NCBI RefSeq assembly: GCF_000143415.4
Contig: NW_003314329.1
Span: 398,619-462,618 of the forward strand
DNA from: Selaginella moellendorffii
Taxonomy: Eukaryota; Streptophyta; Lycopodiopsida; Selaginellales; Selaginellaceae
Reading direction: 5' to 3'
DNA: 64,000 nt
Shown: positions 44,847-56,939 of the stretch, in pieces
Position numbering within the stretch: position 1 is the first letter of the stretch
Layout: each line of letters opens with the position of its first letter
Notes under the pieces: generated by a model
Seen by the model: only the letters and a program-made list of their open reading frames with translations
Database searches by the model: none
What the model was told of the DNA's origin: nothing
Position numbers and translations under genes: made by a program

Positions 44847-46424
44847 GCATTTGTATAAATTGGAGAGCAATACGTAAGGGGCAGAGAGTTCCCTGTTTGA
44901 TTCACAGGCAGCCATTGCAACTCTGCTATCCTTGTGAGCGCTCGTCGTCGAATTTCCAAGCAAGCACTTCCAATCGACAGAATCCGGCTCATACGGCATT
45001 GTTTTGATGAGCTCTCTCGCGTTTTCCAAATGCCCAGCTCGGCCCAGGAGATCAACCATGCAGCAGTAGTGGAGCTTCGAGGGAGAAAGCCCAAAATCTC
45101 TCGTCATTGACACAAAGCAGCTCCACCCAGCACGAAGATCGCCCACTCGCGCTGGACCCAATAGAACACAGAGGAGTGAAGTTTCGTCGGGATCAATACC
45201 CTCGACGAGGAGCTCCCCGAAAAGCTCCATTGCTACGTCAAAATGCCCGCTTTGGGCATGCCCAGCAAGCATCGCATTCCAGGAAGCAAGCCATCTTTCT
45301 GGAATCAACAAAAACATTCCTCGGGCATCGGTAAGATGCCCCTTTTGAGCGTAAAAAGCCAACATACTTGTCCAAGAGACGGTGTTTCTCTCCCTCATCG
45401 AATCAAAAATCCCCCGAGCCTCAGCCAAATGCCCGTTTCTGGCATATGCAGCAAGCATGGCATGCCACGAGATGAGATTGTGCTCTGGCATATTCTCAAG
45501 AGTGTTTCTGGCATCAACCGGATTCTCTGAGATGGATGCGTAGGCGCAAAGAATTGCGTTCCAAGAGACAGAGTTACGCTCCTTCATGGAATCAAACAGA
45601 GATTTTGATTCCTCTAGATGCCCCGCCTGGGCATATGCCGAGAGCATCGAGTTCCAGGACACAACATCCCACTCGGGCATGGACTGAAAGGTGGCGCTGG
45701 CCTCGCGCAGAGATCCGGTATGAGAAAACGCGCTGATCATCGCGGTCCACGACACGAGATCTCTCTCCGGCATGCGATCGAAGGTGTTCTTGGCGTCCTC
45801 GATTCGCCCTCTTTGCGTGTATGCCGAGAGCATGCTGGTGAGCGAGATGAGATCCAGCTCCGGCATGGAATTGAAGATCCCCTCGGCCTCCTCTAGTTGA
45901 TCGTGCTGGGTGTAGGCATCCAGCAGCGAATTCCACGACACCATGTTCTTCTCGGCCATCTGATCGAACAGGGCCTGCGCCTGGGGAAGATCTCCGCCCC
46001 TGGCAAGCGCCGAGAGCATCGCATTCCACGCGACGAGATCCCACCGCGGCATTCTCTGAAAGACGTCGATCGCCCCGCCCAGATTCCAGCTGTGGGTGTA
46101 GGCCGATAGCATCGCGGTCCAGGAGACGAGATCTCTCTCCGGCATCGCATCGAACACGCGCCTGGCCTCTTCCACATCCCCATTCTGGGCATACGCAGAC
46201 AGCAGCAGCATCCACGAGAAGCTGTTCTTGGAAGCGATCCGATCGAAAACCTGGCGGGCAGCCGCCGCGCTCCCGCATCGCCCATACATCTGGACGACGA
46301 GATTCGAGAGGAAAACCGACGAATCAAGCGGGGAATGCGTGGCGCCGGCGATCCTCGCGTGGAGAGCTTTCGCCCTAGCGAGAGTCTTGCAAGCTCTCAC
46401 AAGAGTAACCCAGTCGTCCTCCAT
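44844..46424 (-). CDS. PPR protein, 526 aa, S-type repeat array
   Basis: An intronless frame that opens with 'LVRACKTLARAKALHARI' and 'FLSNLVVQMYGRCGS'. It then has about twelve 31-residue repeats of the form 'DLVSWTAMLSAYTxxGxxxxAxxxFxxMPERD'. It closes with 'CCMVDLLGRAGHLENA', 'WKCLLGNS' and 'APYVLLSNLYKC', a stop inside the E1 motif. No DYW domain. By family it binds a specific organellar RNA. The repeat sequence is close to that of the 879-aa and broken PPR genes in this window, pointing to one lineage-specific expansion. The stop is 86 bp from the PARN start. Confidence 0.92.
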   Translation of the reverse strand: MEDDWVTLVRACKTLARAKALHARIAGATHSPLDSSVFLSNLVVQMYGRCGSAAAARQVFDRIASKNSFSWMLLLSAYAQNGDVEEARRVFDAMPERDLVSWTAMLSAYTHSWNLGGAIDVFQRMPRWDLVAWNAMLSALARGGDLPQAQALFDQMAEKNMVSWNSLLDAYTQHDQLEEAEGIFNSMPELDLISLTSMLSAYTQRGRIEDAKNTFDRMPERDLVSWTAMISAFSHTGSLREASATFQSMPEWDVVSWNSMLSAYAQAGHLEESKSLFDSMKERNSVSWNAILCAYASISENPVDARNTLENMPEHNLISWHAMLAAYARNGHLAEARGIFDSMRERNTVSWTSMLAFYAQKGHLTDARGMFLLIPERWLASWNAMLAGHAQSGHFDVAMELFGELLVEGIDPDETSLLCVLLGPARVGDLRAGWSCFVSMTRDFGLSPSKLHYCCMVDLLGRAGHLENARELIKTMPYEPDSVDWKCLLGNSTTSAHKDSRVAMAACESNRELSAPYVLLSNLYKC

Positions 46425-46506
46425 TCAACCACAAGGTTTTTGAATTTCCCGCCAATTCCATAGGGTTCTTTTAGTTAGGGCTCTAAGCTCGGAGGAGGAG
46501 CGCTTC

Positions 46507-49295
46507 TCAGGTATGGATTGGCGTCGTCCTCAGCATTTCCACAATTTGCTGCATTGTGGGTCTGTCCGCTGGATTGCCCTTTGTGCACAGCAGCGCAATC
46601 TGGAAAACCCTCTCCATCTCCTTTTTCTCGATCCGGGAGGCTTCCCTCCACATCTCTGGATCTGCCACGCTTTCCAAGCCTGTGGATGATCCTCTCGTCT
46701 CGTTTCTTACCCACACCGTCATGTTTCCATCGGTCTCTGAGAAGAGTGGATCGAGCGGTGTCTTTCGTAGCAGCAGCTCGAGAAGTATCACTCCAAAGCT
46801 GTATATGTCGCTTTTCTCGTTCACTTTGAGCGTGAAAGCATACTCTGCAAAGAGAGAGAGAGAGAGAGAAATGTGAGTTTGAGAGCTTCTTTCTTCGTTT
46901 CTTTTTGTTTTCTACCTGGAGCAATGTATCCATACGAGCCTGCGATGTAGGACATGGACTTCGTCTCCGCTTCTTTCTCGATGAGCTTGGCCAAGCCAAA
47001 GTCTGCAATTTTTGGAACCATGTCTTTGTCCAAGAGAATGTTGTTGGCTTTTATGTCCCTGTGAATTATCTTTGGCACGCAGTCGTGGTGCAAGTATGAG
47101 AGGCCGTGAGCAATGCCTAGAGCAATCTCGTAACGAAGTTGCCACGAGATCTTCTCGTTTGAGCAGCGGCCGTGTAGCAGGCTCCCCAAGCTTCCGTTTG
47201 TCATGAAGTTGGAAACGAGAAGTGCTGATCCTCCGTGTCTGTAGTGGCCTAAAACTTTGAGGATGTTTCGGTGCCTGACTTTACCAGCGGTTTCCCACTC
47301 ATGCATCAAGCTGTCCTCGGCTGCGATAGTGAGCTTCTTGATAGCAAGAACTTTTCCCGACTCCATTTCTGCTCGGTAAACAGTTCCATAGCCACCCTGT
47401 CCTATGATGAACTCTTGATTCAATCCGTTTGTCACTTGCATGATCTTTTCCAGCAAGAGAGTCCTGCCTCTGTCGTCGGTTCCTCGCCTTTTGTTTCTAC
47501 GTCTCCAGATCCAGCATGCAACGATGCTTGCTAGAGCAACGCATATAAATACTACCCCGCATGCTATGGCTGCTTTACCGGTTGTAGAAAGCTTGTTCTT
47601 ATGTTTACAGTTTATTGCGCAGGCGAGCTCGGTGGTGTTACGATTTCTGAGGCCTAGGAAGGAAGAACTGTTGAATTTGCTTGAGGCCGACGGGATTGGT
47701 GCAAGTAAGTGGTTATTATATGACACGTTGAGGTGCTCCAAGCTTGTTAGCCGTTCAAGCTGGGAAGGAATGTTGCCTTCCAGATTGTTTGCAGACAGAT
47801 CCAAGTCTTCCAGCATTCTCAAGTTCTCGAGCCGAGCCGGTATTGTACCCGACAGTCTGTTGCTACTCAGGTCGAGCCGTCTGAGTGAATGTAAGCCTCC
47901 AAGATCACCGGGAATACTGCCTGTAAACTTGTTGTTGTTCAGGACAAGAGCGAGAAGCTTGCTGAAAGTTCCTATAAATCGCGGGATGGTTCCTTCCAGC
48001 TGATTTCCATCGAGAAAGAGTTTCTCCAGTCTTTGCAGTATTTGCATGTCTGGAGGAATTTCTCCGTGAAGGGAGTTGTGACTAAGATCCAGCGTGAAGA
48101 TATCCGATCCACCGAAGTGTCGAGGAATGAGTCCAGTGAGCCTGTTGTGCGACAAGTTCAGCTGGCGGAGCTGCTCAAACCCGCTGATAAGGTCGCCAGA
48201 AATGCGATTGCATGCGAGGAAAAGCGTCGTCAGATTTTTGCAGTCATTCAGCGAAGCTGGAAGAGAACCATTGAGCCGGTTGTTGGAGAGATCCAGGTAA
48301 TTCAACACTTGATTCTGGCCGACCTCTTCCGGGACTTGACCCGTGAGCATGTTGTTTTGCAGCAACAGCCGTTCTAGCTTTGGACATGTCAAGAGCTTTG
48401 GTGGGATTTCGCCTTGGAGATTATTGTCGTGCAAGTATACTCTCTCCAGAAAGCCATTGACGCACAGATCCTCGGGAATAGTCCCTGTGAACCGGTTGCT
48501 GGACAGGTATAAAACTAGTAAGTTGCTGTGTCTTCCAAGTTTTACTGGAAGGTCCCCACTGAGCTGATTGTCATTCAACCATAGGTTCTGGAGCCGGGGC
48601 AGCGTTGCCACGCTTGGATGTACATTGCCTGCTAAGTTGTTAAACGACAGCGCCAGGTCCGTGAGATTCGTGCAGTTTGTAAAATCCGGGATGCCTCCAC
48701 TGAGATTATTCATGGCTACGCCAAGTTTTTCCAGTCGTCTAAGCTGTCCAAGCTCAACTGGCACATTTCCTTCGAGGTAATTTCCAGAAACATCCAGCTC
48801 TTTCAACCTTCGACAGCTTCCCAAGCTACGAGGTATGCTCCCGCTCAAGTTGTTCCTTGACAGGTATAGATATTCCAGGTTCTCGAGCATTTCCATGTGC
48901 CTGGGAATTTCACCAGACAGCTGATTGCTGGAAAGGCTTAGCATCGTCAGCTCGGTGAGTTTCAAGAGCTCCACAGGTATGTGTCCACTCAAGCCATTCT
49001 GGGAGAGATCCAAGCGTTGCAGGAATTTCAGGTGGCCCAGCGAAGGAGATATCTGACCCGTCAAGAACTTGTTGTATAGCAAGACCGCTGTCACTGTGAC
49101 GCCATCGTCGCGACACAACACGCCTTCCCAGGACGAGCATGGCGATTCTAACTTCCAGCTTGTAAGCGACGCATTTGAGTCTACCAGCTGCTGACTAAAA
49201 CTATGCAGGATCTGGAGATCGCTAGAGCGGACGCAACATACCGAAGCAATGGATCCGAGAGCCAAGAACACCCGAAGAAAGATCGTGGCGCTCAT
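46507..49295 (-). CDS. LRR receptor-like kinase, about 905 aa
   Basis: Two exons: 46916-49295 and 46507-46844, with a 71-bp intron inside the activation segment ('GSYGYIAP' / 'EYAFTLKVNEKSDIYSFG'). The start at 49295 gives a signal peptide ('MSATIFLRVFLALGSIASVCC'); an earlier in-frame ATG at 49424 would bury it. An LRRNT domain ('SSWEGVLC') precedes about 20 leucine-rich repeats ('LxxLxLSxNxLSGxIPxxL') and one membrane span ('AAIACGVVFICVALASIVAC'). The kinase has a glycine loop 'GQGGYGTVY', catalytic Lys in 'LAIKKL', 'IIHRDIKANN' and 'DFGLAK', so it should be active. It resembles LRR subfamily XI (peptide-hormone and danger-peptide receptors); the ligand is unknown. The intron's pyrimidine tract is a CT microsatellite (46849-46871). 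Confidence 0.92.
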
Positions 49296-49712
49296 CGCAT
49301 TCGTCTCACCCAAACTAAACTCCACTCCCCTTAGGTAATGGATCAATTCCCTGACAGCCATTGTCTGCTCACACGCAAGCGTGTTGACTTCAAACGCAGA
49401 GATCTCTTTGCGAACCCCATGCAATCACTGGATGGATGGACACTGACGGGCAGCGTGGTTTTGATATCGTTTTCAAAGCTTTGTTTTATACATCGTGGAG
49501 AACATGTGGTGAGATTTTAGAAAAGAATCTTGGGTGTTGGACTTTTGACTTTCAAAGAGTGATCTTCCGTGATACACCTTTGACTCTGCGCACATTTTCC
49601 GAAAGAAAAAGAACCACATACCAGGAGTCTCGTTCATACACGTAGCTAGTGACGTTGGCGCTCTCAAAATCAAGGTATCTTCACGAGCCATAGGAGCAAT
49701 TGTTCTGGAGGA

Positions 49713-51268
49713 TTAGGCCTGTTGCTTGCAAAGCTGATGCTGCTTGCGGTGTTGCTCACTAGTGATGGCTATGGCTTGATCGTTGGGGAAGAGAGTTCCA
49801 TACAGACAAGCGCACGCAAGGGTTGTAACGAAGATGGACACGACAACGAGCACAGAAGCCAGCGACAAAGCAACAACCAGGAAGCGAGTCAAGGTGCACG
49901 TCACCGCTGAATAGTAGTGGATGGTGGCAATGGCAGCCGCTCCAAGGGGGAAAGTATAAGCCCACCAAGAAATCGAGAACCTTGCAGACATCGGATGAGC
50001 TAGAGCTCGAAACCAAACAAAGTTACTCACCTGAAACCACGAAAAAGATTCACCCGGACAACCTGGTGGTTGAAGAACACAGTTTAGAGGCAAGATCATC
50101 CATGAGAATCGAGAAAGCAGTCTGTTACCAGGGACAGGAGAAGGAAGAGCGAGACGAAGTAAACAATCCTGGAAACGTAGCCAAAGCTGCCGGTGATATC
50201 CTCCCACGCGACGCTGGCGGTGCTGGGCGCGGCCACAAAGAGGAAGAACACTGGATGGAGGTCTTTTGGGAGCCTCTTGTTCGTAGGAAGCCTCTGGTAG
50301 AGAGTGACAAAGAGCACCATATAGTGCGCGAGACCAACAGCCCAGAAGAACATAGCGGGCTCTTTCCACCCGACTCTGGCACCAAGAACAGCCCCGACGA
50401 AGTTCCCAACGATGGAAAGATGGGTGCTCGGGTTGGCCACCTTGGACAAGCGCCTGTCACCCCCCGACAGCCACTGCCCATAGATCTTGAGCTCCAGAAG
50501 AAACAATGGCGCCATCAACAAACACCATACCGAAGGGTGAAGCGAGAGCCCGACGGCGTCGGGGAGGCCGATGGCCAGAAACATGCCGCCGATGCACGGC
50601 GCGAAGAAGTAGTTGATCCTCACGGGGTGGAAAAACTCCCGCCGCACTGCCTCAAAGTAGAGGAAGCATTTCAGGAGGTACGTCAAAGATATGGCAACAA
50701 AGGCAAGCAGCGTTGCACACCAGAGGACGAGATTGACCTGTTTCGGGATGTGTACAAACTCCTCCATGGCGGGCGTGGACGAGAGGGACTTCCACAAGAT
50801 TCCCTGGCTGCCAAGTCCCAAAACAATGCCAAAGCTGTTCACTGGGAATCTGAGCAAGAAAGGCCACACCTTGTCCATTGGAAGTAGCAGCAGGTCTTGT
50901 TCACTCTCCTGGCATGGGTTTGCAAATCACAAAAGGAACAAGACTGTGATCAAACAACTTTAGACTATATGATATACCTCGACAACTTCCAGTTCAGGTC
51001 CCTGGAGAGCATCGAAATAACGTCCAGTTGGAACAGGAGCATTCGAAGTGGTTCCGAGGGCTGATTCTTCATCCATGCTATTGCTGCTGTTCTTCATAAG
51101 ATTTGGATCTTTGCTGTCTCTCGTCAGCTTGCGAGCGCAGGTGGAAAACGCAGCGTAGCCGTTGTCGATTGTGATGCGCAACTGTTGCTGCATCGGAATC
51201 AATAATCGATCGCCACTGGCATTGATCCTCTCAGCGCCAGTATCAGGTTTCATGCCGTCGCTCATCAT
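49713..51268 (-). CDS. S-type anion channel, SLAC1/SLAH family, 456 aa
   Basis: Four exons with gt-ag introns: 50978-51268, 50129-50908, 50031-50062 and 49713-49980 (phases agree; 456 residues). 'GRYFDALQGPELE' then 'WPFLLRFPVNSFGIVLGLGSQ' is the family hallmark before helix 1. Later motifs are 'YLLKCFLYFEAVRREFFHPV', 'NFFAPC'-like 'NYFFAPCIGGM', 'LHPVFFLFVAAPS' and 'FSISWWAYTFPLG'. SLAC/SLAH channels release chloride, nitrate or malate in guard cells and roots under kinase control. The N-terminal tail is about 90 residues and Ser/Thr-rich. The spliced part 'SLVVRVNLFRGFRFSISWW' restores the conserved helix that is broken in the unspliced frame. A likely 5' UTR intron acceptor ('ccgtgcag') precedes the ATG. 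Confidence 0.92.
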
Positions 51269-51599
51269 TAAAAAGCTCTGCACGGAGCAGCAAGGCAAGA
51301 AGAAATCCGTGACCAAAGGAAAAAGAAGGTGAGGACCAGGGGCAGAAAAAGAATACGATTTTCTTGCAGCAATTATGTGCGTGCTGCCAGTGCCTTTCCG
51401 TGCCACTTTTTTCAAGGGTTTAGTTCCAACACGGCTGCTGACAACCTACAAGAGTCAACAAAGAAAATCTACAACAATGAGCGCCGTGCTTGGCTACGGA
51501 ATCGTGAAAGAAAAATCCAGTCCTCAAACAGTTTATAGGGGCCCTTAAAAATTACCATGGAATCTAATCAAGAACGGAACCCCCAATAGGTTCACCGGC

Positions 51600-51830
51600 T
51601 GGATCCAGAGACTGAGCCAGTGTCAGCTTCCAACCTAGATCTCAACGACAACCACGTCACCTGCATCATCCCCAGCAGATTCACTGCCACCAGCTTGCCA
51701 CAGCTCTCCCCCCAACCTTGGGTGCCAATTCCTCAGGGAATTGTATCATCATGGGCAAGACTGAAAAGGTGGCCTTCAATAAGTTCTTTTGTCTCCTTCC
51801 CCTCGATTCTAGGGTGAAGGGCTCAGGGAT
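51600..51830 (+). pseudogene. Possible leucine-rich-repeat relic
   Basis: The plus strand encodes 'NLDLNDNHVTCIIPSRF' followed later by 'VPIPQGI', the spacing and residues of a plant LRR ('LDLxxNxLTGxIPxxF'). The rest does not follow the pattern and no kinase or longer frame is present. It may be a decayed piece of a receptor gene like the one at 46507-49295. Weak call. Confidence 0.3.
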
Positions 51831-51899
51831 CTGGACAAATGCACAGCAAGGTATGGAGTCCCACCCATGACAGGCAGGCATGGAAGGGATGTGATGCCC

Positions 51900-54800
51900 A
51901 TGGGATACGTTCTTTGGGCCGTAATTTATTTATGTAGGATTTGAGCATGAGTGATATTTCCAATAAAAGATATGTAAGCACAATTTGGACTTCCTATTTT
52001 CAACTACACATAAAGGATATATATTTTCTCGTGAAAATATAAATATATAATATATAATAAATTAATGTATATTGTTGAGCTCTACTGCTATACATCCTCT
52101 TCCAATTTTGTATGTATTGGCTATAGGCTCCATCCATCTTGTAAACATTCTACTATAGAGACACTTCCACCATACATTTAATTCTTCTCTAAATTTTTAA
52201 AGTTTCACCATTGCAATTTCAATTGTGTAATATACTCTTTACTTTATAAGGAATTATTATAAAATAACCACAAAGTGGAACTTAACATTTAAACACTTGC
52301 AACAGAGTAAAACCTAAAGCTTTGGACCATTAAATGAAGAGACAAAGTTGAACTCCCAAGAATGAATAAGGAAATTAGAATGCAAAACACTCTTGAGCAT
52401 ATAATTAAAAGTGAAGGAGGAACAACTCCAAAACATATAGCCAAAGAGTGAAGAGGAGCATGGAGCAACACTGAAATAATCTTAGAAGATTTAGCATTCT
52501 AATGCCAAGAGTTGTATGTTATATATAACCAAATAGAGTTTGGCACTATTTCAATATATTGATGGCTTAATATGAAGATATAAATACTCCATCAATTAGC
52601 ATATTGAGTTTGGGTTTAAACTCAAGCTGGATGTAAGAAAAAGGTAGACATGTTTAATAGAGAGTTAAACAATATCTCAGCCATGCTTGTAAAATTGGTC
52701 ACAACTGGTCACATGGCAAAGTGCACATGTGAAAATGGTTTTCTCAATTAGCTTGAGTGGAGACTGATAAAGAGAATTAGCAATGCCAATCTCTTGCCAT
52801 CCTAAGTAAAAAAAGAATATCTTAAAAGACTTTTTGACAAACAACTTTCAATGCCCATAATCACATTAGTGATAAATTAGACAATTGTTGTTGAAAACAC
52901 CTCTTAGAAATGCATGAAAACTACATCCCAAAACAAGATGGAAGTGTTCTAATAGTGTGGCATTTCAAGTATAGCATCCACTAGTAGGATGCAATTGTAA
53001 TAAAACTGCACATTCCTTAGAGCTAAAACATATAACTAATGTACTGATCCACCACTAAAGTTCTATATGATAACTAAGAAATAGTTAATTAGTTGCTAAA
53101 AAAAGAATAGATAATATCTCATTGGTAGTATTTGGTATTGAAGATCTATAACCTCTACTAAGAATAGCTTTCTGATTTAAGCAAAAGATATCTCACTTGA
53201 AAAACCATATAATTATGATTTTACCAAAGTTACATTCTGATTTGCCTTGAAAATAGAACCATGCTTGCAAAATAATCAAAATAGATAAAGCTATATTTAA
53301 AACTATGTGTTATTATAGTGGTTTTTTTTAAAGTTTTCAAGACACAAGCCATGGCTTAACTTCATACCCGCAAAGAAATTGAAGAGGAAGAAGGCTTCAA
53401 TGAACCAATAATGGAGATTAAAAGTCTATTTGGAGAGACCGCCACTTTGGATATGGTAACAAACGAACTTGATCTTAGAGAAGAAGTTAAAGAGTGAGCT
53501 TCAAGTGTTGATAATTTATTCTATATAGAATACTAAGCAAGTATCATGTGGAATTACCTCTTATGAGGTGAAGTGATGTTTAGCTTGCTAATACTATTAG
53601 AGTTGATATGGTGGTTTTCGTTTAAACTTCCTGTGTGTGAGCTAGGTTTTGTACAATGTACCCATAATTTTAATTGAATTGGCCAATACAAATAAGGTAA
53701 GAGAAAGCCTAGAGATTTGTAAGTGTGAAGAGGCACATGCACTTGAGCTTTTATTATCCCATAGATGGCAATGACCCTTGTGTCTCAAGGAAGGGATTGT
53801 GTGATTATATTGTGACTATTTATATCGCTAGAGTGTCATGCAATGGCAAGAGGACCTTTTAGAGATCTATAATGCCACTTGGATGAACTATGGAGCACAA
53901 ATAAGGGATGCACTTGAGGATGCTCAAGAATCTCCTAGACACAAGTGAGCAAATAGTCAAAAATGGTTGCAAGTGTTGGATGACTAAAGCACTCTATGAA
54001 GATGATGGTAGGTATCCATCTCAATAGTGGAATATCCTTGCCAAGGAGCTATACCAAGTCAAGGATAATAAGAGGGGTGGCTAAGAAATGCAACACCATG
54101 TTCTAAGGGCAAGAAGTACTTGAAGTGTTATGTTGATCTCCCATCAACTTTATCTAGGAAGAAGCTACACTAAGAGTTGATGGAGTCATTCTCCAACTAC
54201 TAGGTAGCTTACCTCAACTCTGAGAGGCAAGTGTAGTGGAGAACCAAGCTTCTTGAGCGAGTTTATAAGTGCAAATTGTCAAACCATATCTTCTATGGTT
54301 GTGAGCTAAAGATAAGAGATAGTCTCTAAAACTGAGTTTGGCTCATCATTTTCTATCCTTATGATGTATTTGAGGAAAGTAGACTTTCCCACCCCTAAGT
54401 TGTCATTCAAGTGAACAATATTGTGGTGAGTTTTGTGATTATGAGCGTGAAGGTTGGGCAAGGGCAATGCAAGGCATAACTTGAAGGTGAAGACGCTTAA
54501 CCAGAAGTTGACTTGTAACCACATCAATTTCTATACACATAACTTTATAATTTTCAATATGGTTTGTATGCAAGATCTTCAAATAACAAGGATGAGATTG
54601 TTATACCAATGGTTGCAGCGACATGTTGTCATTGGAACTGCAACAATAGAGAAAGCTTATGGCGAGACATCCATGTGACTATACAAAGTCCTGCAATTGA
54701 GATAATATGCTCATAGATCCAGATTTTTTGATTGACATAAATATTCTTTTTGCTTGCAACATAGATTCTATTCAAGATTGCATTCCAAACTTGTGTTTGG

Positions 54801-55200
54801 CACTAAAGAAATAAGTATCCACTATTCTGAATTTGGTTTTGTTTCCTCAAAATCTAAATGTTACAAGAGCGAAGGAGTAGGTTTTCCATTGGCTTGTTAT
54901 CATCTTCAATAGTGTAAGTCTTTTATTTATTCATAATATCGTTTAGTTACTAACTCTGAACATCCTTTGCTAGGATAAGGATGAAGAGCATATTGATGAA
55001 GTGGTATTATTTTTGAGGTTCTTTATAACAATTGCAATGCAAGACTAGTGCGAATCACAAAGCAGTATAGTCGTGAGGAGCTGTCATACCATACAAAAAA
55101 ATAGTCTCGTGTTCGATCCAAAAAAGCTCTAATCTTTAAAAAAGTAGCAAAAAATATGAAAAAATGGCGACTTAATCCTAGTTTTACGGTTTCTGTATGA
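51900..55200. other. AT-rich repetitive DNA
   Basis: Strongly AT-rich, full of stops in all frames, with no supported gene. From about 53820 to 54300 the texture ('gcacttgaggatgctcaag', 'ccaaggagctataccaag') resembles the non-coding repeat at 1-5500, so it may be another part of the same kind of element, but no exact shared block was found. Confidence 0.45.
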
Positions 55201-55204
55201 CCCA

Positions 55205-56160
55205 ACTTTTATGGGCAGCAGGTTTTCCAAGGAGAAAAGGCTGGTGGGGGAATATGTCAACATGCAGTCTTGACTGAGAAACGAAAGCTCCATAACAGCA
55301 GCCAGCTACTCTTGCTTTTACCTCGACGCAGTGCTACATTCAACGAGGTATGTCTCCCGTTTTCCTTTCTTATTTTTGTGAATTCGCTTAAATATTTGTG
55401 TCCAGGGCCAGGGAGCTCAAAGTGCTAAATCCGGAAGACTATCCGCACAGTGCCTCCTGAGTTTCAAGAGGACCTTTCTGAAAAAGATCTGCGCGTCATT
55501 CCTCATGGAACTTGGTTCGAGTATCCATTTGAATGGCTCATCTCCTTGATCTGATGGTCTTGCGCTTTCTGTTTCAGCTCAATCTCGAACGTGGCTTTTG
55601 CAAAAATGTGTGAGTTTGACCTCAAGAGCATCCTGTCGGGGGAGCCCGTGGCCAGGGAAAGGGTGTGCCAAGCTCATATACTTATCGACAAGGTCTGGCC
55701 AACTCCAAAGGAGGTGTACATTGCTTTGGTTCAGAGGTACTCTTTACATCATCAATTCTATTGCCACCTTGACATTGTCATTTGTGCTTTAGTGTCATGG
55801 AAGGTCCCAGCAGCGTCAGGGAGGTTTCCAAGAGCAAGAGGGATGCCCACCACCGAGGGTAGCTTAACTTTTTGTTCATAACAGTGTAAATGCAGTGATC
55901 ACAGGCCCTCTGTTGTGTGCAGAAGTGCTGTGGACAGTTTCCGGGAATCTGATGGCCACAGGTGCACTTTTTGTTGGCTTTTCTAACGACATGTTGTGCA
56001 GCTTGGAAGATGCCGAGCCTGAGATTTTCAAGAAAAAACAGAGGAAAGCGAACGATTCAGGTACTTCTCCTTCAGTGTTAAGATTAAAGGGGGGACATTC
56101 ACAGTGCTCTCAGGAGCAACAAAACGCTCAAAGTTTATGATGAAGGATCAAGCGCCAGTA
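55205..56160 (+). pseudogene. Unrecognised exon cluster, probably a decayed gene
   Basis: Several short stretches have exon character and plausible gt/ag borders. Near 55440-55555 one frame reads 'TVPPEFQEDLSEKDLRVIPH' and continues 'GTWFEYPFEW'. Near 55578-55735 another reads 'NVAFAKMCEFDLKSILSG' and 'LIDKVWPTPKEVYIALVQ', followed by a gt donor. Near 55795-55855 it continues 'MEGPSSVREVSKSKRDAHHR'. Stops and frame changes occur between them. I do not recognise the family. It could be a low-expressed real gene or a relic. Confidence 0.35.
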
Positions 56161-56615
56161 AGCTCTGCTGCAGGTGCAGCAATGAAGGCCCAGCTCTGAG
56201 TTATCTGCATTGCCTTTTTAGTGATCTTGGAGTCAAGCCCAATAAAAGGAAAGGATAACTTTTTTTCTATAGAGATATTTGGTATATTCCAGGATATTCG
56301 TCAGTTATTAACTAAACATAAAACTGTTTAATTAAATTAATAAATAGGAATAATAATGGCTCATTTTATTTGTTAAAACATTCTAGGAATACTTTGACTT
56401 GGTCAATATAGGCCAGCTTAGCCACTCTCATGTTTCTAATTGAGAGAGTAGCTGTTAATAAATCGGGAACATGTTTGCAATGTAAACATCACTTTTTATT
56501 CCAATTTCAAGTCCAAACTTAGCTACTGAAAGTTATGTATTTTGCACTTATCCCTTTAAAGGACTAAACCATCTATTTCAACCATAAACATGGGAACATT
56601 ATTAAAGAGAATATG

Positions 56616-56807
56616 CTCTAGATATGAATATTGAAATACCACTCGATTGAGGAAGAAATATTCAATAACAGTTATAGATGCCCTAGCAAGAGCACTAATT
56701 TCCACCTACTGAGTCAAGTAGTCAAAAGTAATAATGATGTATTTATTGTTAATAATCAACCATGGAAAATGTCCTATTAAATCAATGCCACTAACTAAAA
56801 TAGGTGG
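56616..56807 (-). pseudogene. Decayed Ty3/gypsy integrase core
   Basis: On the minus strand the frame reads 'GIDLIGHFPWLIINNKYI' and 'FDYLTQ', then a stop where Trp is expected, then 'VEISALARASITVI'. This follows the integrase pattern 'GIDxIGPFPxxxxxxKYI', 'DYxTKWVEA'. The Trp-to-stop change (TGG to TAG) is a G-to-A transition, typical of deamination of methylated C on the other strand. Confidence 0.7.
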
Positions 56808-56877
56808 AAAATTGCAATTAACTCCAACTATCCTTCCACAACACGAGGAGGAGTATTATGAGTTTGACACTAAACAC

Positions 56878-56882
<5 letters not shown>

Positions 56883-56936
<54 letters not shown>
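56883..56936. repeat. TA dinucleotide microsatellite
   Basis: About 27 uninterrupted TA units. Confidence 0.98.

Positions 56937-56939
<3 letters not shown>

Noticed and set aside
49982..50887. 301-codon plus-strand frame opposite the anion channel
   Set aside because: Antisense shadow; the minus-strand exons encode a clear SLAC-type channel with good splice sites.
54306..54527. Possible P-loop (GVGKST) on the minus strand
   Set aside because: The Walker A spacing GxxxxGKS/T is not met, the frame is short and AT-rich, and no other nucleotide-binding motif follows.
56883..56936. TA repeat as a possible cruciform origin or CRISPR-like array
   Set aside because: It is a simple dinucleotide microsatellite with no spacers; no CRISPR array was seen anywhere in the window.
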